From Ophiothrix spiculata (Eukaryota; Echinodermata; Ophiuroidea; Amphilepidida; Ophiotrichidae), in the NCBI GenBank assembly GCA_000969725.1, contig JXSR01S065691.1: a DNA stretch of 23,790 nt; one strand, 5' to 3'. The notes under the pieces were generated by a model that ran no database searches, was not told the origin of the DNA, and saw only the letters and a list, made by a program, of their open reading frames with translations. The position numbers were made by a program, and so were the translations under genes. Shown piece by piece: positions 1-11,619 of the stretch. How positions within the stretch are numbered: the first letter of the stretch is position 1; each line of letters opens with the position of its first letter.

Positions 1-103
1 ATAGTATATATATAATTTTCATGTATTATTGAGAATTGTTATATGATTATATGATTGTAACTTGTGAAACGTGGAAATAAACTTGAACTTGAACTAGGTG
101 AGT
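1..103 (+). repeat. Left flank with AATAAA and CTTGAA tail (possible retrotransposon or transcript 3' end)
   Basis: This stretch lies outside the duplication. It holds an AATAAA hexamer at 76-81 followed at once by two CTTGAA units ending near 94. Known: short CTTGAA-type tails directly after AATAAA are common at the 3' ends of non-LTR retrotransposons and of some transcripts in invertebrates. Inferred: a plus-strand element or transcript may end here, its body lying left of the window. Only two tail units are visible and no coding sequence can be seen, so the family cannot be named. Copy A of the large duplication begins about ten bases further on. Confidence 0.35.
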
Positions 104-1321
104 AAAGATCATCATGTTGTTCACAGATTCAGGAGTGAGGTAGAAGTGGTGCAACTTGAATTCCAGTCTGAATCAACATTAAACTTACAACCTTGCCACT
201 GTGCTTCTAAAAATTAAGTACTATAGTCAAAGGCACACTACATAAGTCTTGATAAACATGTGTGCTACTGTAACTGTTTGACCACATAAATCATACATAC
301 TTCTTGTCAGCTATGAGAGACCTCCGGCAGACATACTTTTTCCTCTCATTAATACACTTTATTCAGAAAAAGGTTGAAATTGTTGGAATGAATCAACATG
401 TGCAAATATGTGCTTCAAAGGAGTGTAAAAAATCATTGATCAGAAAATTGCGATGTCACAATTCAAAATCTGAACCTAAAAGGATATTCTTATCAAAGTA
501 ATCTAATAATAATGATGGTTTATCAACAGTCAAATTACATTTTATCATTGTAATTTTAACAATGTCTTTTTAGATTAACAGACAATTTACAACTTTTAAG
601 GATCCACATAATCTATTTTCAATTACACATAATGAGTAAATAATGACTTTTTTTCATGTGTGCACTTTTTACATAATTGAATATCATGATTAATGTGAGT
701 TGTATCAATTATGTATGATCAGAAATTTAGATTATATGCACTTTTTTTATTCCATTTGTCTGGCACATCTTGTGCGGTCTGTGAACTCGGTTACCAATTA
801 AGTATCATTCAGAATATTGAAAAAATATTTCATTACAACTTTTAAAATAAAGATGGCACAATTCTACTTAGAGCTATAATTGGACCAATGAACATGCCAT
901 GTTAGGGTTTTCAAGAGTTAGAACAAAATTAGGATTAAAAAATGACTGTACAATTTTATTGAAAAAAATGCTAGACAGTTACAGAATTCTATAACAAACA
1001 TTTTTTTCCAGCAGCAGTGAAGGAAAACTCCAATAATCAGCCATGCTGTAGGAGCTGCGCCCACAGTACTAGCAATAGAAAAATCATGATGGCACATCAA
1101 ATAACACTAGGGTTAAAGTCCTTAATTACCTTCCTCCAGAAGCAGATACTGATTCAACAGAATTCAATGATGACTTGCACCCAAACCCGCAAAGAAGGAT
1201 AAGTCTGCAGAGAGAAGAAGGAGCAAAATATGAATTTTTTGATTCGAGGACACCACTCGACATAGGCAGGTAGGCAGGTATAACATACACAAAACTACAA
1301 CTAGCATGACATGCACAAGTC

Positions 1322-1359
<38 letters not shown>

Positions 1360-1782
1360 ATCGACCACAGTCGCGCCATCATCACCATTACATCAGCATA
1401 GCTAGCTAGGTTTCCAAGCATTGCAGTAGTCCATGAGACAGCCAAGTTCTGATGTATTCTCTTAGCCATATCATTAAGACGAGGTATTGTTTTGTGCACC
1501 TGATGATCCATGTTTGGGTTTCCAGAGCAGAAATCTGCTTGCTGCTTCTTCTGTGTGACAATACAAATGGCCGGCAGCATCCAATCTACGATGTCTTATT
1601 TTAGAGGTGACTTTGGAATATCGCCATTCAGTTCCGTGTTTAGTACTTTGTCCATTCAACTGATATTTAATGCAGCTCTGAGTAATCTGATATTATCGGC
1701 CTATATATGACATTTTGAGCTATTGGAACTTTGGAAGTGCACTTACATCATCACCAGTAAAGACATTATACATTGAAATAAC
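104..1782. other. Copy A, left part: no gene seen
   Basis: AT-rich sequence whose only distinct feature is the (TCAA)n tract. The small open frames here do not survive in copy B. The frame at 304-501 meets an 11 bp deletion and an in-frame stop in B, and the frame at 1510-1710 is frameshifted in B after about 35 codons. Divergence from B is relatively high, about 5-10% in stretches I counted. I see no promoter, splice pattern or RNA gene that I would defend. Confidence 0.6.
1324..1358. repeat. (TCAA)8 microsatellite
   Basis: Eight uninterrupted TCAA units plus a final TCA. The homologous site in copy B (13792-13814) has five units plus TCA, so this tetranucleotide repeat has changed length since the duplication. 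Confidence 0.95.
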
Positions 1783-2201
1783 TGTTAATAATAGTTGATA
1801 CTTCTATAGCGCAGAATCCAAAACTATGATCAAAGTGCTTTACAATCAAACAAAATAAAAACATATAATCAAAACAGCCTATGAATGCAAATTAAGTTAT
1901 ACATACTATACTGCACTTATTCATGAATAAAGGTGGTACAAAGAACAAGCAGATTAACAAACTACTGCAGAAGCAGGAACATAGTGGCCGGCAGCGGAGA
2001 ACCGACAGCCCATCCCTACGGTGGAAAACCGTAGGAGCTTGAAAAGTTGTAAAAGCAAGAGGTTTTTTTTTTAAATAGTAAAACTATAATATTTCAGTAC
2101 AAATGTGTTTTGAGATTTTTCTTAAACTGCTGGTTGTTGTTGAAACTCTTATGCTGGACGGTATATTATTCCATAGGTTTGCCTCATGTACACTAAATGC
2201 A
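1783..2201. repeat. Interspersed repeat, 'tatagcgc / aagtgctttacaa' type (copy A)
   Basis: It begins with an AATAAT-like run, then cttctatagcgcag and, about 30 bp later, caaagtgctttacaatc. It continues through a CCTACGGT hairpin, ttttgagatttttctt and gctggacggtatattattccatag. From general knowledge, this order (taa repeats, 'tatagcgc', 'agcgctttaca', then 'ttttgagatttttc' and 'attcca') is a recurrent non-coding repeat layout in marine invertebrate genomes. I cannot assign it to a named family. Its right end (TGCA at 2198-2201) is exactly where copy B received the 2.4 kb element. Confidence 0.6.
2015..2035. other. Perfect 8 bp hairpin, copy A
   Basis: CCTACGGT at 2015-2022 pairs with ACCGTAGG at 2028-2035 around a 5-nt GGAAA loop. 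It is GC-rich in an AT-rich setting. Stem and loop are unchanged at 14481-14501 in copy B. It lies within the interspersed repeat, so it may be a structural part of that repeat family. Confidence 0.7.
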
Positions 2202-3112
2202 GGTAGGAAAATAACTTATTCCAATCATGTTGCTATTTACCCGCATCAAATACCAATTAACTGCCTATGGACAGGTATATAATTTAGGACAATAGAATCC
2301 AATTATACTAACAAACACCAAGTGTTTTAAATTCAGAAAAAAAACATCTATTTCATTTATCAAATTCCAATTAAATTTGACAGTCGTTACCTGCACAAAA
2401 GAACAAACCTCCAGTTAATTTAGATCAATGTAATGTTGATAGCTCTTAGTTTACCTCTTCCATTATAACCTATCAACAAATAATGTATAACTTATTGGTG
2501 TAATTTAGTCTATTGACAGTTGCCGTGGTTAATGTTCTAACATAATGCCTCAAATTTGACATATTTGGAATAAGTTGTTGGATTAACATATATTGTTATC
2601 CATATCTAAATTTTCATTTAGCTCTAAAGGTTATGATTCAATATAGACTGTATAGTACAATTGATGCTCTATATGATTGAGATGACAATTCCATTCTATT
2701 TATTTATTCTTTTTGATGTCAACAATTGCACCTGCTTGCTCTAGTTTGTGAATACAATGTCTCGTAAATAAATAATGTTCCCTCCTATCTGATTAAACCA
2801 AAATGACAGAGCGATATTTTTCTTCATAAAAATTACAATTTGCTGTTGTACTGATGTAAGCAACTGTTGGTAACTGGTTCAAGCTTTGGCTCATGATATG
2901 CCTAGAATTAAACTCGTGGGTTCTTTGTTACAACTGATATGATCAGTGGTTCGAATCATGGTAAAAGCAACAGCTGTATTCTAATGACCACTACAAGTAC
3001 AACGGTGAATTTCTATACACATTTACAAAAAAACAACTTTAACCTTCAACCTAATTCACCAAGCCTGAGAAGTTGATCTTCCCAACCAGCTAAATATATT
3101 TCCCCCTTACGA

Positions 3113-3196
3113 TATAATACAATACAATGCAATGTAGGCATTTATATAGCACTCTTACATGAAGATACAGGTATCAAAACACTTTTCAAGAATAAA
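3113..3196. repeat. Short interspersed repeat fragment, 'tatagcac / aaacacttttcaa' type (copy A)
   Basis: An (ATACA)-like simple repeat, then aatgtaggcatttatatagcactc and, about 30 bp on, caaaacacttttcaag. This resembles the opening of the longer 1783-2201 repeat, with the two boxes degenerated (tatagcgc to tatagcac; aagtgctttaca to aaacacttttca). The same fragment is in copy B, so it predates the duplication. Confidence 0.45.
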
Positions 3197-3639
3197 TGAA
3201 AACAAAACACAAGAAACAATTAAATAAATATGTCTTTAAAGGAAGTCTGAAATTGACCAGCATAGACACAAAATCATGAAGAAACAAAATTTTCCAGCAA
3301 TCAAAAAGCCCAGGTCAAAAAGAACAAATGAGGGGCTTCCAAATTGCCAAATTCAAGGCCCTTTTTTACAGTTTCTTCTTATTTCAAATATTTTATCCTT
3401 TCATAAATTTTTAAAAATTCATCTTTGGTTTAATAGGAAAGTCATACCACAGAAGATCAATGAAACTCAATACTGCTCTTGAATTTCAAACTAAATTGAG
3501 GTTAAATGCAAGCAGGCAAAACACACACAAATAAATTCACAGCATCAACCATGCATTATTTACACTGGTAGGTATCCAAGTGAAACCCCAAAACAACTAT
3601 CCCCTAAATATGCTAAATATTCTGGCAATTCCCCAATGC

Positions 3640-3665
3640 GGGAGGGAGAGGAAGAGGGGGAGGGG
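3640..3665 (+). other. Purine G-rich tract (weak G-quadruplex candidate), copy A
   Basis: It has G runs of 3, 3, 2, 5 and 4 separated by A-rich linkers. Four runs of three G's can be chosen, but the middle loop is about 9 nt, longer than the usual 7-nt limit. The tract persists in copy B at 18504-18530 with slightly different run lengths. Confidence 0.5.
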
Positions 3666-4640
3666 TGCCTTCCACTGAAACATGTACACCATCTGTGATA
3701 ATTGTCTAGGTACAAAAATGTTGAAAACATTGAGATGTCAACCTCAGTAAAAAGACACTATTTTATTCCACAACCCATGATTTTAGGCTTCAATCTTGTT
3801 TATAACCCAAACAATTTCTAAATGTTGTATTTTCCTTTTTTTCTTCATAATTACATACCTTAAACAGATTCTGACTAATGTAATTTTGATACATACCCTT
3901 TTTCAAATTTTTAAAGCCTTAAACGCAACACATGAATAACATGTCTATATGTGTAAAACACTTTTAGGCATTATAATCACCATGAATGGTGCACATGCTT
4001 CGATAAAATAAAAGTAACACCCAGGGGCAATTTCCTCAGTTGATAATGGAGTCACACATGGACTGAGCAAGCTATCCATGTACATCCTCCACGCCATGCA
4101 TCTTTTAAGAATCTTAATTTGAATCTGGAAGTATCTTTGATCAAAGACAATGAGCGGTGATGTAATAAACAGCCGTATAAGATGGATGAAAGAGAAATGT
4201 GAACTGAGGATAATAGTGTGTGTAGATCAAGCCAATTAATCATGATTAGAAGGAGTGATTAAGATCAGGCTTCAGGTGTAAGCCACAAGATTACAGGCAG
4301 TTATGTTGTTAGGATGCAGCTACAGTCCTAATTGACAAATACAATTATTTATCTCATTTTATTATCACTTAAGGGAACAGTCAGATGCTAGTGAAAACAA
4401 CAACAATAAAAGCAATAAAGGCCTTGCAATCTTGTATCGACTTTTACCCAAAAAAAGATTTAGACTAATGACCTTCCTTGTAATTATGGTATAGCGTACT
4501 CTATTCACAAGATATCGTAACTGATGACCATATTCAAGGTAGGATACATCGCAAGTAGGGCCCCATATTAATGCTATCAAAAAGTTGTCTGACTTATCAT
4601 CCGGTGTGACTGCTAACAGATGATTGCATGCAGATTGAAA

Positions 4641-5540
4641 TTTTCAGCGGTATCGTTATTGTTATCACAATAGTCTGACCACTGCTTTAATCATTATATG
4701 TGATGACTCACACCGTAAAGGGGGACTTTGCGACGATCTGCAGACTGAGATATCAGGCTTTGAAGTTGAGAAGAAAATCTTCCTACCAAGCCGTTTTCTA
4801 TAAAATTGAGAAAAAAGATGATTTTATGACAATTTTCTAACACTGTGTCAATCTCCTTTTCGCAATTTTTGTGATCGGAAGAAAAAATATCCTCGAAAAC
4901 AGGCCGTTTTTTCAGTTCAAATTTTCACTTCTCTGACCGACTGTCCTAGGTATATAATTAAAGATATGTACGTATCTTGACAATGTCTGTGTCAAATTTG
5001 ATGATGATTGAGTGCTCCTAAGTACCCGTTGCTAAGGAGATTTTCTGTTTAGTTGAATAGTAATCAATAAAATTGATGCTTTCACAAATCAAAACTTTTA
5101 AACCTGTTTTCTCCAATTGCTATTTTTGAAAAAGGATCAACACGCTCTTACTAAAATAGCCATATCTTCGGAACGGATTGCTGTATCGAAATTTTGAGGT
5201 ACCAAATTACTTGTGAAACTCTAAGCTTTCACATGATGCCAAAAACTCAATATTGATGTCGGAATCAAAGTCCCCTCTTTCGGTGTGAGTCATCACATAT
5301 GGGGTAACCGGTCTTGTAATGTAGTGGTCATTCATTCACTCATCTGGTCAGAGATTTATCATCCACTGATCCCGCTAAGATAGATTACAAACTGAGAGAT
5401 TTTCTTTCTTTGGTATTGTTATCTTTATTGACATAGGCCAACCACTTTTTTAGTCATTAAATGGGGTAACTGATCATATGTGATGTGTGGTCATTCATTC
5501 ATTTAGTCAGTCAGTGATTCATTCACATCTTACTCATCCA
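4641..5540. repeat. 151 bp imperfect tandem repeat, copy A, split by an insertion
   Basis: Two units share a run of: (t)attg/cgttatt..ttat, then caatagtctgaccactgctttaatcatt, then ggggtaac..ggtcattcattca, then gtcag.gattta. In copy A, unit 1 is 4641-4699 plus 5297-5395, interrupted by the 597 bp element. Unit 2 is about 5396-5540. Both units contain short CATT runs. The repeat also exists in copy B (19553-19860), so the tandem duplication came before the large duplication. Confidence 0.7.
4700..5296. mobile_element. 597 bp TIR element, only in copy A (MITE-like)
   Basis: The ends form a long inverted repeat. Counting the flanking ATAT, ATATGTGATGACTCACACCG is identical at both ends (20 bp), and the next 15 bp match at 12 positions, finishing in GGGGACTTTG. 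ATAT lies at 4696-4699 and again at 5297-5300. Copy B has a single ATAT (19610-19613) in the same context, so it is the empty site. Because ATAT is palindromic, the duplicated target may be ATAT or just TA. A TA duplication would fit the Tc1/mariner group. There is no significant open frame inside, so it is non-autonomous. The superfamily is uncertain; the mobile-element call is strong. Confidence 0.92.
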
Positions 5541-8500
5541 TTAATTTAACCATCATTTCATTCTAACGTAAGAAACTTTTTCTCCTAGAATTTATATCAA
5601 AAGCAAAGTTGAGAAAACACCATGCAAATACATATTACATATGCAAGACAAATTAATTGATTCCATAACATTAAACTGCAAATCCATCCTAGAGTGTTAA
5701 GTTGCCAAGTCCCCATGCAGTTCATCCAACAAATTTCTTCCTAAATATATTCTTATTACACGTTACTCACACATCAGCCATTAGAAATAAATAAGCTTAG
5801 TAATGATGAAAGAAGTTTTGCCAGATTTGTGTTGTCATATATAGCAGTCCTTTTAAATTTCATTAATAACTAGTTTTGTCTGATCACTACCAAGCATGAA
5901 ATTACTTTTGGAGCAATAGTAATAAAAGAAGCACTGATCTACTGAGTAATTCTCTCATGTACGTCAATGTATTTCAAAAAATTTAACACTTAAATTCATG
6001 TAGATTTGGGAATAATGTATTTAATTTAGTTACCATTTTTAATCAGATCTAATTGAGTTATGGATAGAAAGAACAAACATCACAATAGTTAAACCTGTTA
6101 AATTAATTTTGATACAATTCTGTACGAAAATCAGTAAATCTCTGCAAAAGCAATACCATTCCTGAACAAACCAGTAACTTTACAGAATCTAGAAAACAAA
6201 AATTTTGAACCAAAATAGGCTGTTCTCCTAAACAACACAGTGTGTTGCAGTACCTAAATCAGGCCTTCTCAAATATTATTATTTATATTTTATCGTCTTT
6301 CTTATTGCCAAATGCTAAATATGTTTATGATAATATATACCTAAATGGCTTTAAGACAGGAGTCGGTCGGGGCAGCTGCAAGGACTGACAGCATGGATCC
6401 GACTTACATGCGAACTGAAGATCCTGGGCTTGTTACACCACCCTTTCTTCTGTGCACATCCAATAAAGATGTTGATGCAGAACAAGCAAGGAGTTAAGCG
6501 GCTTAATGGTCGGGTTTTACTTTTTCAGGGGCAATAATATATATGGTGCGACAAGTATTCGCTTGTTAAATATTTCCAATAGCTTCCAATGTATTTTCTT
6601 AGAATAAAGCAGGTAAAGAAGTTAAATTTAAATGTAAAACCACCATTACATGATTCTACAAATGAAGACATCTTTCTGTACGTCTATGTTGTTCATTTCA
6701 TGAAATTCACCTTTCAATTGACAACAGACCAGTTTTCTTGTCAGCTTGTTCAAATACAGACTGCATTAATATAAGTAGCAGAAGCTCCCATTTATTTGTT
6801 TAAATATTCCCACTAGATACCATCATAATACACCCAAATCAAGGGATCAAATCCCATTTGTAGGATCTATAATTAATACGATCTATCCATGATCCATGCT
6901 TCAACTATGGCTCAGCTTACAACCAACATAATTAATTATGCATAGATACTTCAGATCAATATTCTATACACAGTCTCTCACTTTTAAGAACAAGTTTAAC
7001 ATCATGGTATAAATGTCCCCACAGATCTGGTTCTTGACAAATTATTAATGTCAACACCCTCAAAGATAAAGTAGTACTATGCTTGCTTTTCTATTGGATT
7101 AGGTAGATTATTTATTTTGTTAAGAAACAATTTTGGATCCTAAAGGTGCACTGGAGAATTCATGTACGTCATGTCAAAATGTTGCAGTTGTTTGCATAGT
7201 ACAATAAAGCACTATCATCTGGAAGTTGGAATACACTTTAATATAATAAGAATATAATTTATGTTCTGCTACTTTTGAGAGGATCTCACAACTTTAAACT
7301 GCAAAATTTTGCGAATTAAAATTGCAAATTTTAAAACTCCAAATCCTTGTGAAATACCTCTGACAAAAATATATACACAAAATTAAATATCCACAGTAAA
7401 TCCTCCACAATATATTAATTATTTTGAAACAAAATTATTGATTCAATTAGGAAATACTTATAGGTATGTGATATTCTATTTTTCTATTCCAACGAAATCT
7501 GTTGAAATAGTTTAACTGTCAAATGTAAGCTAATGTAAAGATAACATACATTTAAAACATGCGTCTTCACAAAACTTAAAAGAAAGCTGTTGTCATCAAA
7601 TGTATTAGCTTTAATGTCAAATTATAGAACACTATTAGATATCCCAAGCGCTTCAAAATGAAGTGCATTTCCAATCATGTAATAAAATCCTTGGCATAAT
7701 ATCTCAACTAAATTGATGTTCATCACTTAAACCGTCACTTACAAGAGGTCGTCTCAACAGGAAACTAAACCAGATCGTGGAAACAACACCAAGGCACAAT
7801 CTAGTCAAGGCTTTATAAATACAGGATATCTCAGGATGATTTTAAAACATCACTTTGGAAAATGTTATCGAAATATGTTAGGTTATATTTTTCTGACTTT
7901 TAGATAAAAAAATGTATATTTTGACTGATCTCCAGAATAGTGTTTTTTTTTTCTAATGTGATATTTGCAAGCATAAAGATATCATAAATATTTTTAGCTT
8001 TTGAGAAAATGTTAAAGTCTAAATGTTGTCATTATTTAGCTAATTTTTTACAAACTGTTTTTTTGGAGGTAAACATGATTAAAATCATTGTGTGCAAGTT
8101 TGAATTTGCCAAATAGGTGCTCGTTAAAGCTAATAGATTCATAAAACTCATTTGTCATTGTGTCACAATTTACATCGCTTTTTATTAAAAAGGTTGACAC
8201 TTTTAGTCTTTATTATCAAATGAGTATCTGAAAATATATCCATCTTTACAAAAAATATGTTCACCTAACACTTCCTGAAAATATTGATATATTAATTTTA
8301 AAACATGGTAAAAATCTTTTTGAGACATACTGTATAAAATGTGTTATTGCAAACTTTGGAAGTAAATTGCATGAGTGTGATCACTTTATATCTTACTAGG
8401 TGGATGGACAGAGATTTTGCCAGGCTGTCAGGCACTCATAGTGTTGTAATCCATCATGTAGCTTCCTTCACACGTTTGTAATTTTGATTCTGCCATATCA

Positions 8501-8554
8501 CAAACAGATTTTTACAGCCTAGCAATTTGGTTATTTGACCTTTTACCAACTTGT
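5541..8554. other. Copy A, right part: no gene seen
   Basis: Collinear with about 19861-22886 of B and the most conserved part of the duplication. In two stretches of about 120 bp that I compared, near 7130 and 8040, differences were about 2-4%. A short patch near 5570-5640 is much more different between the copies, as if replaced. Around 6360-6520 the base composition is less AT-rich, but I recognise no exon or RNA. A small hairpin (GCGCTTCA / TGAAGTGC, 7649-7667) is retained in both copies. No gene is recognised. Confidence 0.55.
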
Positions 8555-9803
8555 TCTCTGTCCTCACCAAAGAGATAAGAATTTTTTCTGTAAAAATTCT
8601 CTTTAATTTCTCATGTTTTATGTTTTGTAAAATAGACCATATCTTGCTAACTTGAAACTTATAAATTCTTGTGGCACCTCACATAATGGAGTCTAATAAA
8701 CTGTGATAAGAGTGATACAAAATTCACCACTCTGCATGTGTTCTATAGACAGACACAATGTTGGCCTGAAACAAATAACCTCACCCACCTCTTACAAAAT
8801 AAAAGGAGATTGAGCAGAATGAAGTTTGGCAGCCAAGTAGTAGCATCAAAACAAGCCGTATGGGGGCATGCTGGAATAATTGTAATGTTTCTCCCCAATA
8901 CAGAAGGGTTTATTGTGACAGACAACATGGCTGAGTCTTAGGTACTTCCTCAATCTTAGAGTTATTTTCTTCAAAAATTTCATGAGAGCTTGCAATGCCA
9001 GTTCAATTTTTGAGTTACATCAGTAAAGTATTTTGTGACCTGCTGGAATGTAAACTGAAGTAGGATTTAAAAACAAACGATAAAAAGGTATCAGAAACTA
9101 TTTGAGTATTATTCAGAAAAGAGTCTTTAAATTTAAAATTAAAATCTTCAGGGTGAAGTGGTACTTATGTATTCATACACTTAAGCTTCAATTGATGTTT
9201 GTGACAAACAACATAAAAAGACACAGCAAGCCAAATAAAATAAATTGTATGTTTCTTGTCAAGGTTTGTGAAAAGTGACGCAATATAAACTTTTAAATTT
9301 TTTTACATCCTAATATAAGGGAAACTAAAGCAGAACCTACATGTGATTACACAATTTAAATGTAATGTAGCTATAAAGTAATTCTATCTCTTAAGTCTCA
9401 AACATTTAGGTCAAATTCTACAGCTAAGAGAAAACTGAAAACTCATTACGATGACTATTGAATCAGGTGAAGCACAACAAACCAGACATTGGTGGTCTTC
9501 CTATGATGTATTGATTACAAAGTCCAATAACAAACAAGGGATGTTCTGTCTTGTACCATCAATAATGAGCACTGCTTGACAAAATTGAAGAGGTACACTG
9601 AAAACCACTGGTTCTGCAATGTAGGTTTTGATTAATAAAAACTGAACTATGTACCTCCTGTTTATTAAGCGAACACTCTTAGTTGTTTCACAACTTAGCA
9701 TAAGTAATTCTTTCTTCATAACTGTCATAATTTATCACATTTTCAAATATTCAAATAACACATTACATAAAATCAAATGGATAATACATATTTTAGACGA
9801 ATG

Positions 9804-9943
9804 CTGGGAATCCAGAAAACTTAGAAACTATCCATTATAGGCCCCTGGGAATCCAGAAAACTAACTTCTATTCTGTCCATATTCTTACAGCATTCTATAA
9901 TTAAATTTCCTGTCTTGAAACTGTTATTTAAATTTCCTGCCTT
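9804..9943. repeat. Two adjacent short direct repeats in the spacer
   Basis: CTGGGAATCCAGAAAACT occurs at 9804-9821 and again at 9845-9862 (18 of 18 identical, spacing 41). Its core CTGG-GAAT-CCAG is itself a small hairpin. Just downstream, TTAAATTTCCTGTCTT (9901-9916) recurs with one mismatch at 9928-9943 (spacing 27). These look like local slippage or duplication; no function is evident. Confidence 0.8.
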
Positions 9944-11619
9944 TGATATAAAGTAAATTCACAAATAAAAAATGCATAGAATATTTGCAAGTTTACAGAA
10001 GCTTCTTATCTAAGGGATTGAAATTTGACATTTAATATTGCATCGGATGAGAGTTTGTTTCACCTGAAATTCATCCTATTTTCACAACAAGACGCATGCA
10101 TCATTCATCATGGTTATAAGGCGGTACAAGGCACATCTAAATATTGAGAATTCCACTTCAAGATCTCATAGGGCTCAGGTGAAAGGAAAATAACATGAAG
10201 ACATCATAATAACCGAATTCAAAGAGATGCAGTCAGTTTTTTGTGAATAAATGACACTTTTCAAACACATTACCTGCAAAATCTCTACTTACCAATACGT
10301 TAATGTTTACTGATTCCCTTCTTCAAATGTTAATAATGTAGCTTCTATTGGACTTCATAAATTTTCATCAATTGCATGGGTTTTAAAAATATCTCTCCCA
10401 ATAATATTAAAATTTACTAACCCGTGGTCATAGGTATTCAATTGCAAATGATTACACCAATATTTTAAGTGATATTGTAGCATCTGACACATACAAATGA
10501 AACATTTTCAAATGTCATAGCAACGGTGAATAAACATTACATAAAAAAAAGATGTACCAATTCTTAAAACAATCTTCATCATGACCCAATATAAGTTCTG
10601 TAAGTTTCAGCAAGAGAAGAGCCTCCAGAAAAAAAAACCTCTGAAAAATGGCAATGACAAAATCATGATTTAATTTTAAAAATGCAATACAAATTGTCTT
10701 AGTGGTTACCTGGAACTAGATATATGTGATACATATCAAATGTTATTTTTCCATCCCTCTTTTTACATGGTAAGACAGCCACAATATTTCAAAGATCAGT
10801 GGGTGATACGTGGAGCAAAATTCAGCAGATACAGACACTCAAAACAGAACATGGCTTCCAGTTATTTTTGTAACATAATCTTCAATCTTTGCAAAAGTCA
10901 ATATGATATCACTGACATTTATGATGGTGTTAAATTTCATAATTAGAATACATCTTGTTTACACTAGTTGAAAAGAAATTTAAGAAAAACATAAATTCTC
11001 CAATTTGTCTCTTTGGATATAGGCTAAATCGCCTGACCTATTTTTAGGAAGAAACTATTTCGCATCTCATCACGCTGCCGAGATGGATTTCGTGAACAAA
11101 ATTAAAAGATTGGAACTGTTTCTGCTAAACAAAGCATATGACCGATTTTTTAATGAAATCTCTAAATTGTGTGTGTGTCCACAACATCGAACATGGATTG
11201 GGGTTAACTTATGAAAAGGATCCTATACAGCATTTTGAAAGTCAACTGGTAACAAATAATAAGTATCCATTAATTAATTTAATATTAAAAGTTTTAAATG
11301 GTAAAAGACATAATCCTAGTCTAATTGTTATGCATGCATATTTTACAACAATTAGTATTTACTTCCAATCAAAATCGCAACATGGCTTGCTAATTTTCCC
11401 CAAAACAACATCTACAATGTCAAATATGTAGAAAACTTGATGAAAAATGTGATTCCAGCGAAAACATTAACACAACTGAAAATTTGTAACTTTTCACAAC
11501 ATTTTTCTTTTCTATGAAGACACAAAAATCAATGGTTAGAGTAACTCTTCCAGGAAGCAGACTGATCACATTTACACACAAAAAAGATTAGATTTTGGTT
11601 ATGGTAAATTAAGGTTTAA

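Larger units (their letters stand above)
2202..4640. other. Copy A, middle part: no gene seen
   Basis: Collinear with about 17069-19552 of copy B. It holds a second short repeat of the 'catttatatagcac' type (3113-3196) and a purine tract (3640-3665). A 63-codon minus-strand frame at 4052-4243 is also open in B (18949-19140). The seven differences between the two predicted peptides are all replacements, and I see no matching excess of silent changes, so it does not look selected as protein. Nothing else is recognised. Confidence 0.6.
104..8554 (+). repeat. Segmental duplication, copy A (about 8.45 kb)
   Basis: This segment aligns end to end and in the same orientation with 12357-22886. Anchors in order are: aaagatcat..gttgttcacagattcaggag at 104 and 12357; the (TCAA)n tract at 1324 and 13792; the CCTACGGT hairpin at 2015 and 14481; the G-rich tract at 3640 and 18504; the target of the A-only insert at 4696 and 19610; and ttttaccaacttgt ending at 8554 and 22886. 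Differences are substitutions, many 1-30 bp indels, and three transposon-like insertions. Copy A lacks the 2.4 kb and 194 bp inserts of B and carries a 597 bp insert that B lacks. No gene is visible in it. The unit has no obvious terminal repeats, so it is a duplicated genomic block and not itself a transposon. Confidence 0.95.

Noticed and set aside
304..501. 65-codon plus-strand frame
   Set aside because: Copy B has an 11 bp deletion and an in-frame stop in the corresponding stretch.
1324..1358. TCAA run considered as a CRISPR-like or regulatory array
   Set aside because: It is an uninterrupted tetranucleotide microsatellite with no spacers.
1510..1710. 66-codon plus frame and its relative at 13971-14225
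   Set aside because: The two frames start alike but are shifted out of register by indels after about 35 codons. The region is not under coding constraint.
2887..2957. tRNA-like signals: tggctcatgat (box A-like) and GGTTCGAATC (box B-like), also at about 17745-17815
   Set aside because: The box B string is a good match, but the bases around it do not form a T stem, and I could not draw a cloverleaf. It may be chance or a very old SINE relic.
4052..4243. 63-codon minus-strand frame kept open in both copies (also 18949-19140) as a possible small protein
   Set aside because: The seven differences between the two peptides are all replacements, with no sign of excess silent change, and there is no recognisable domain. 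Preservation of length is explained by the low divergence.
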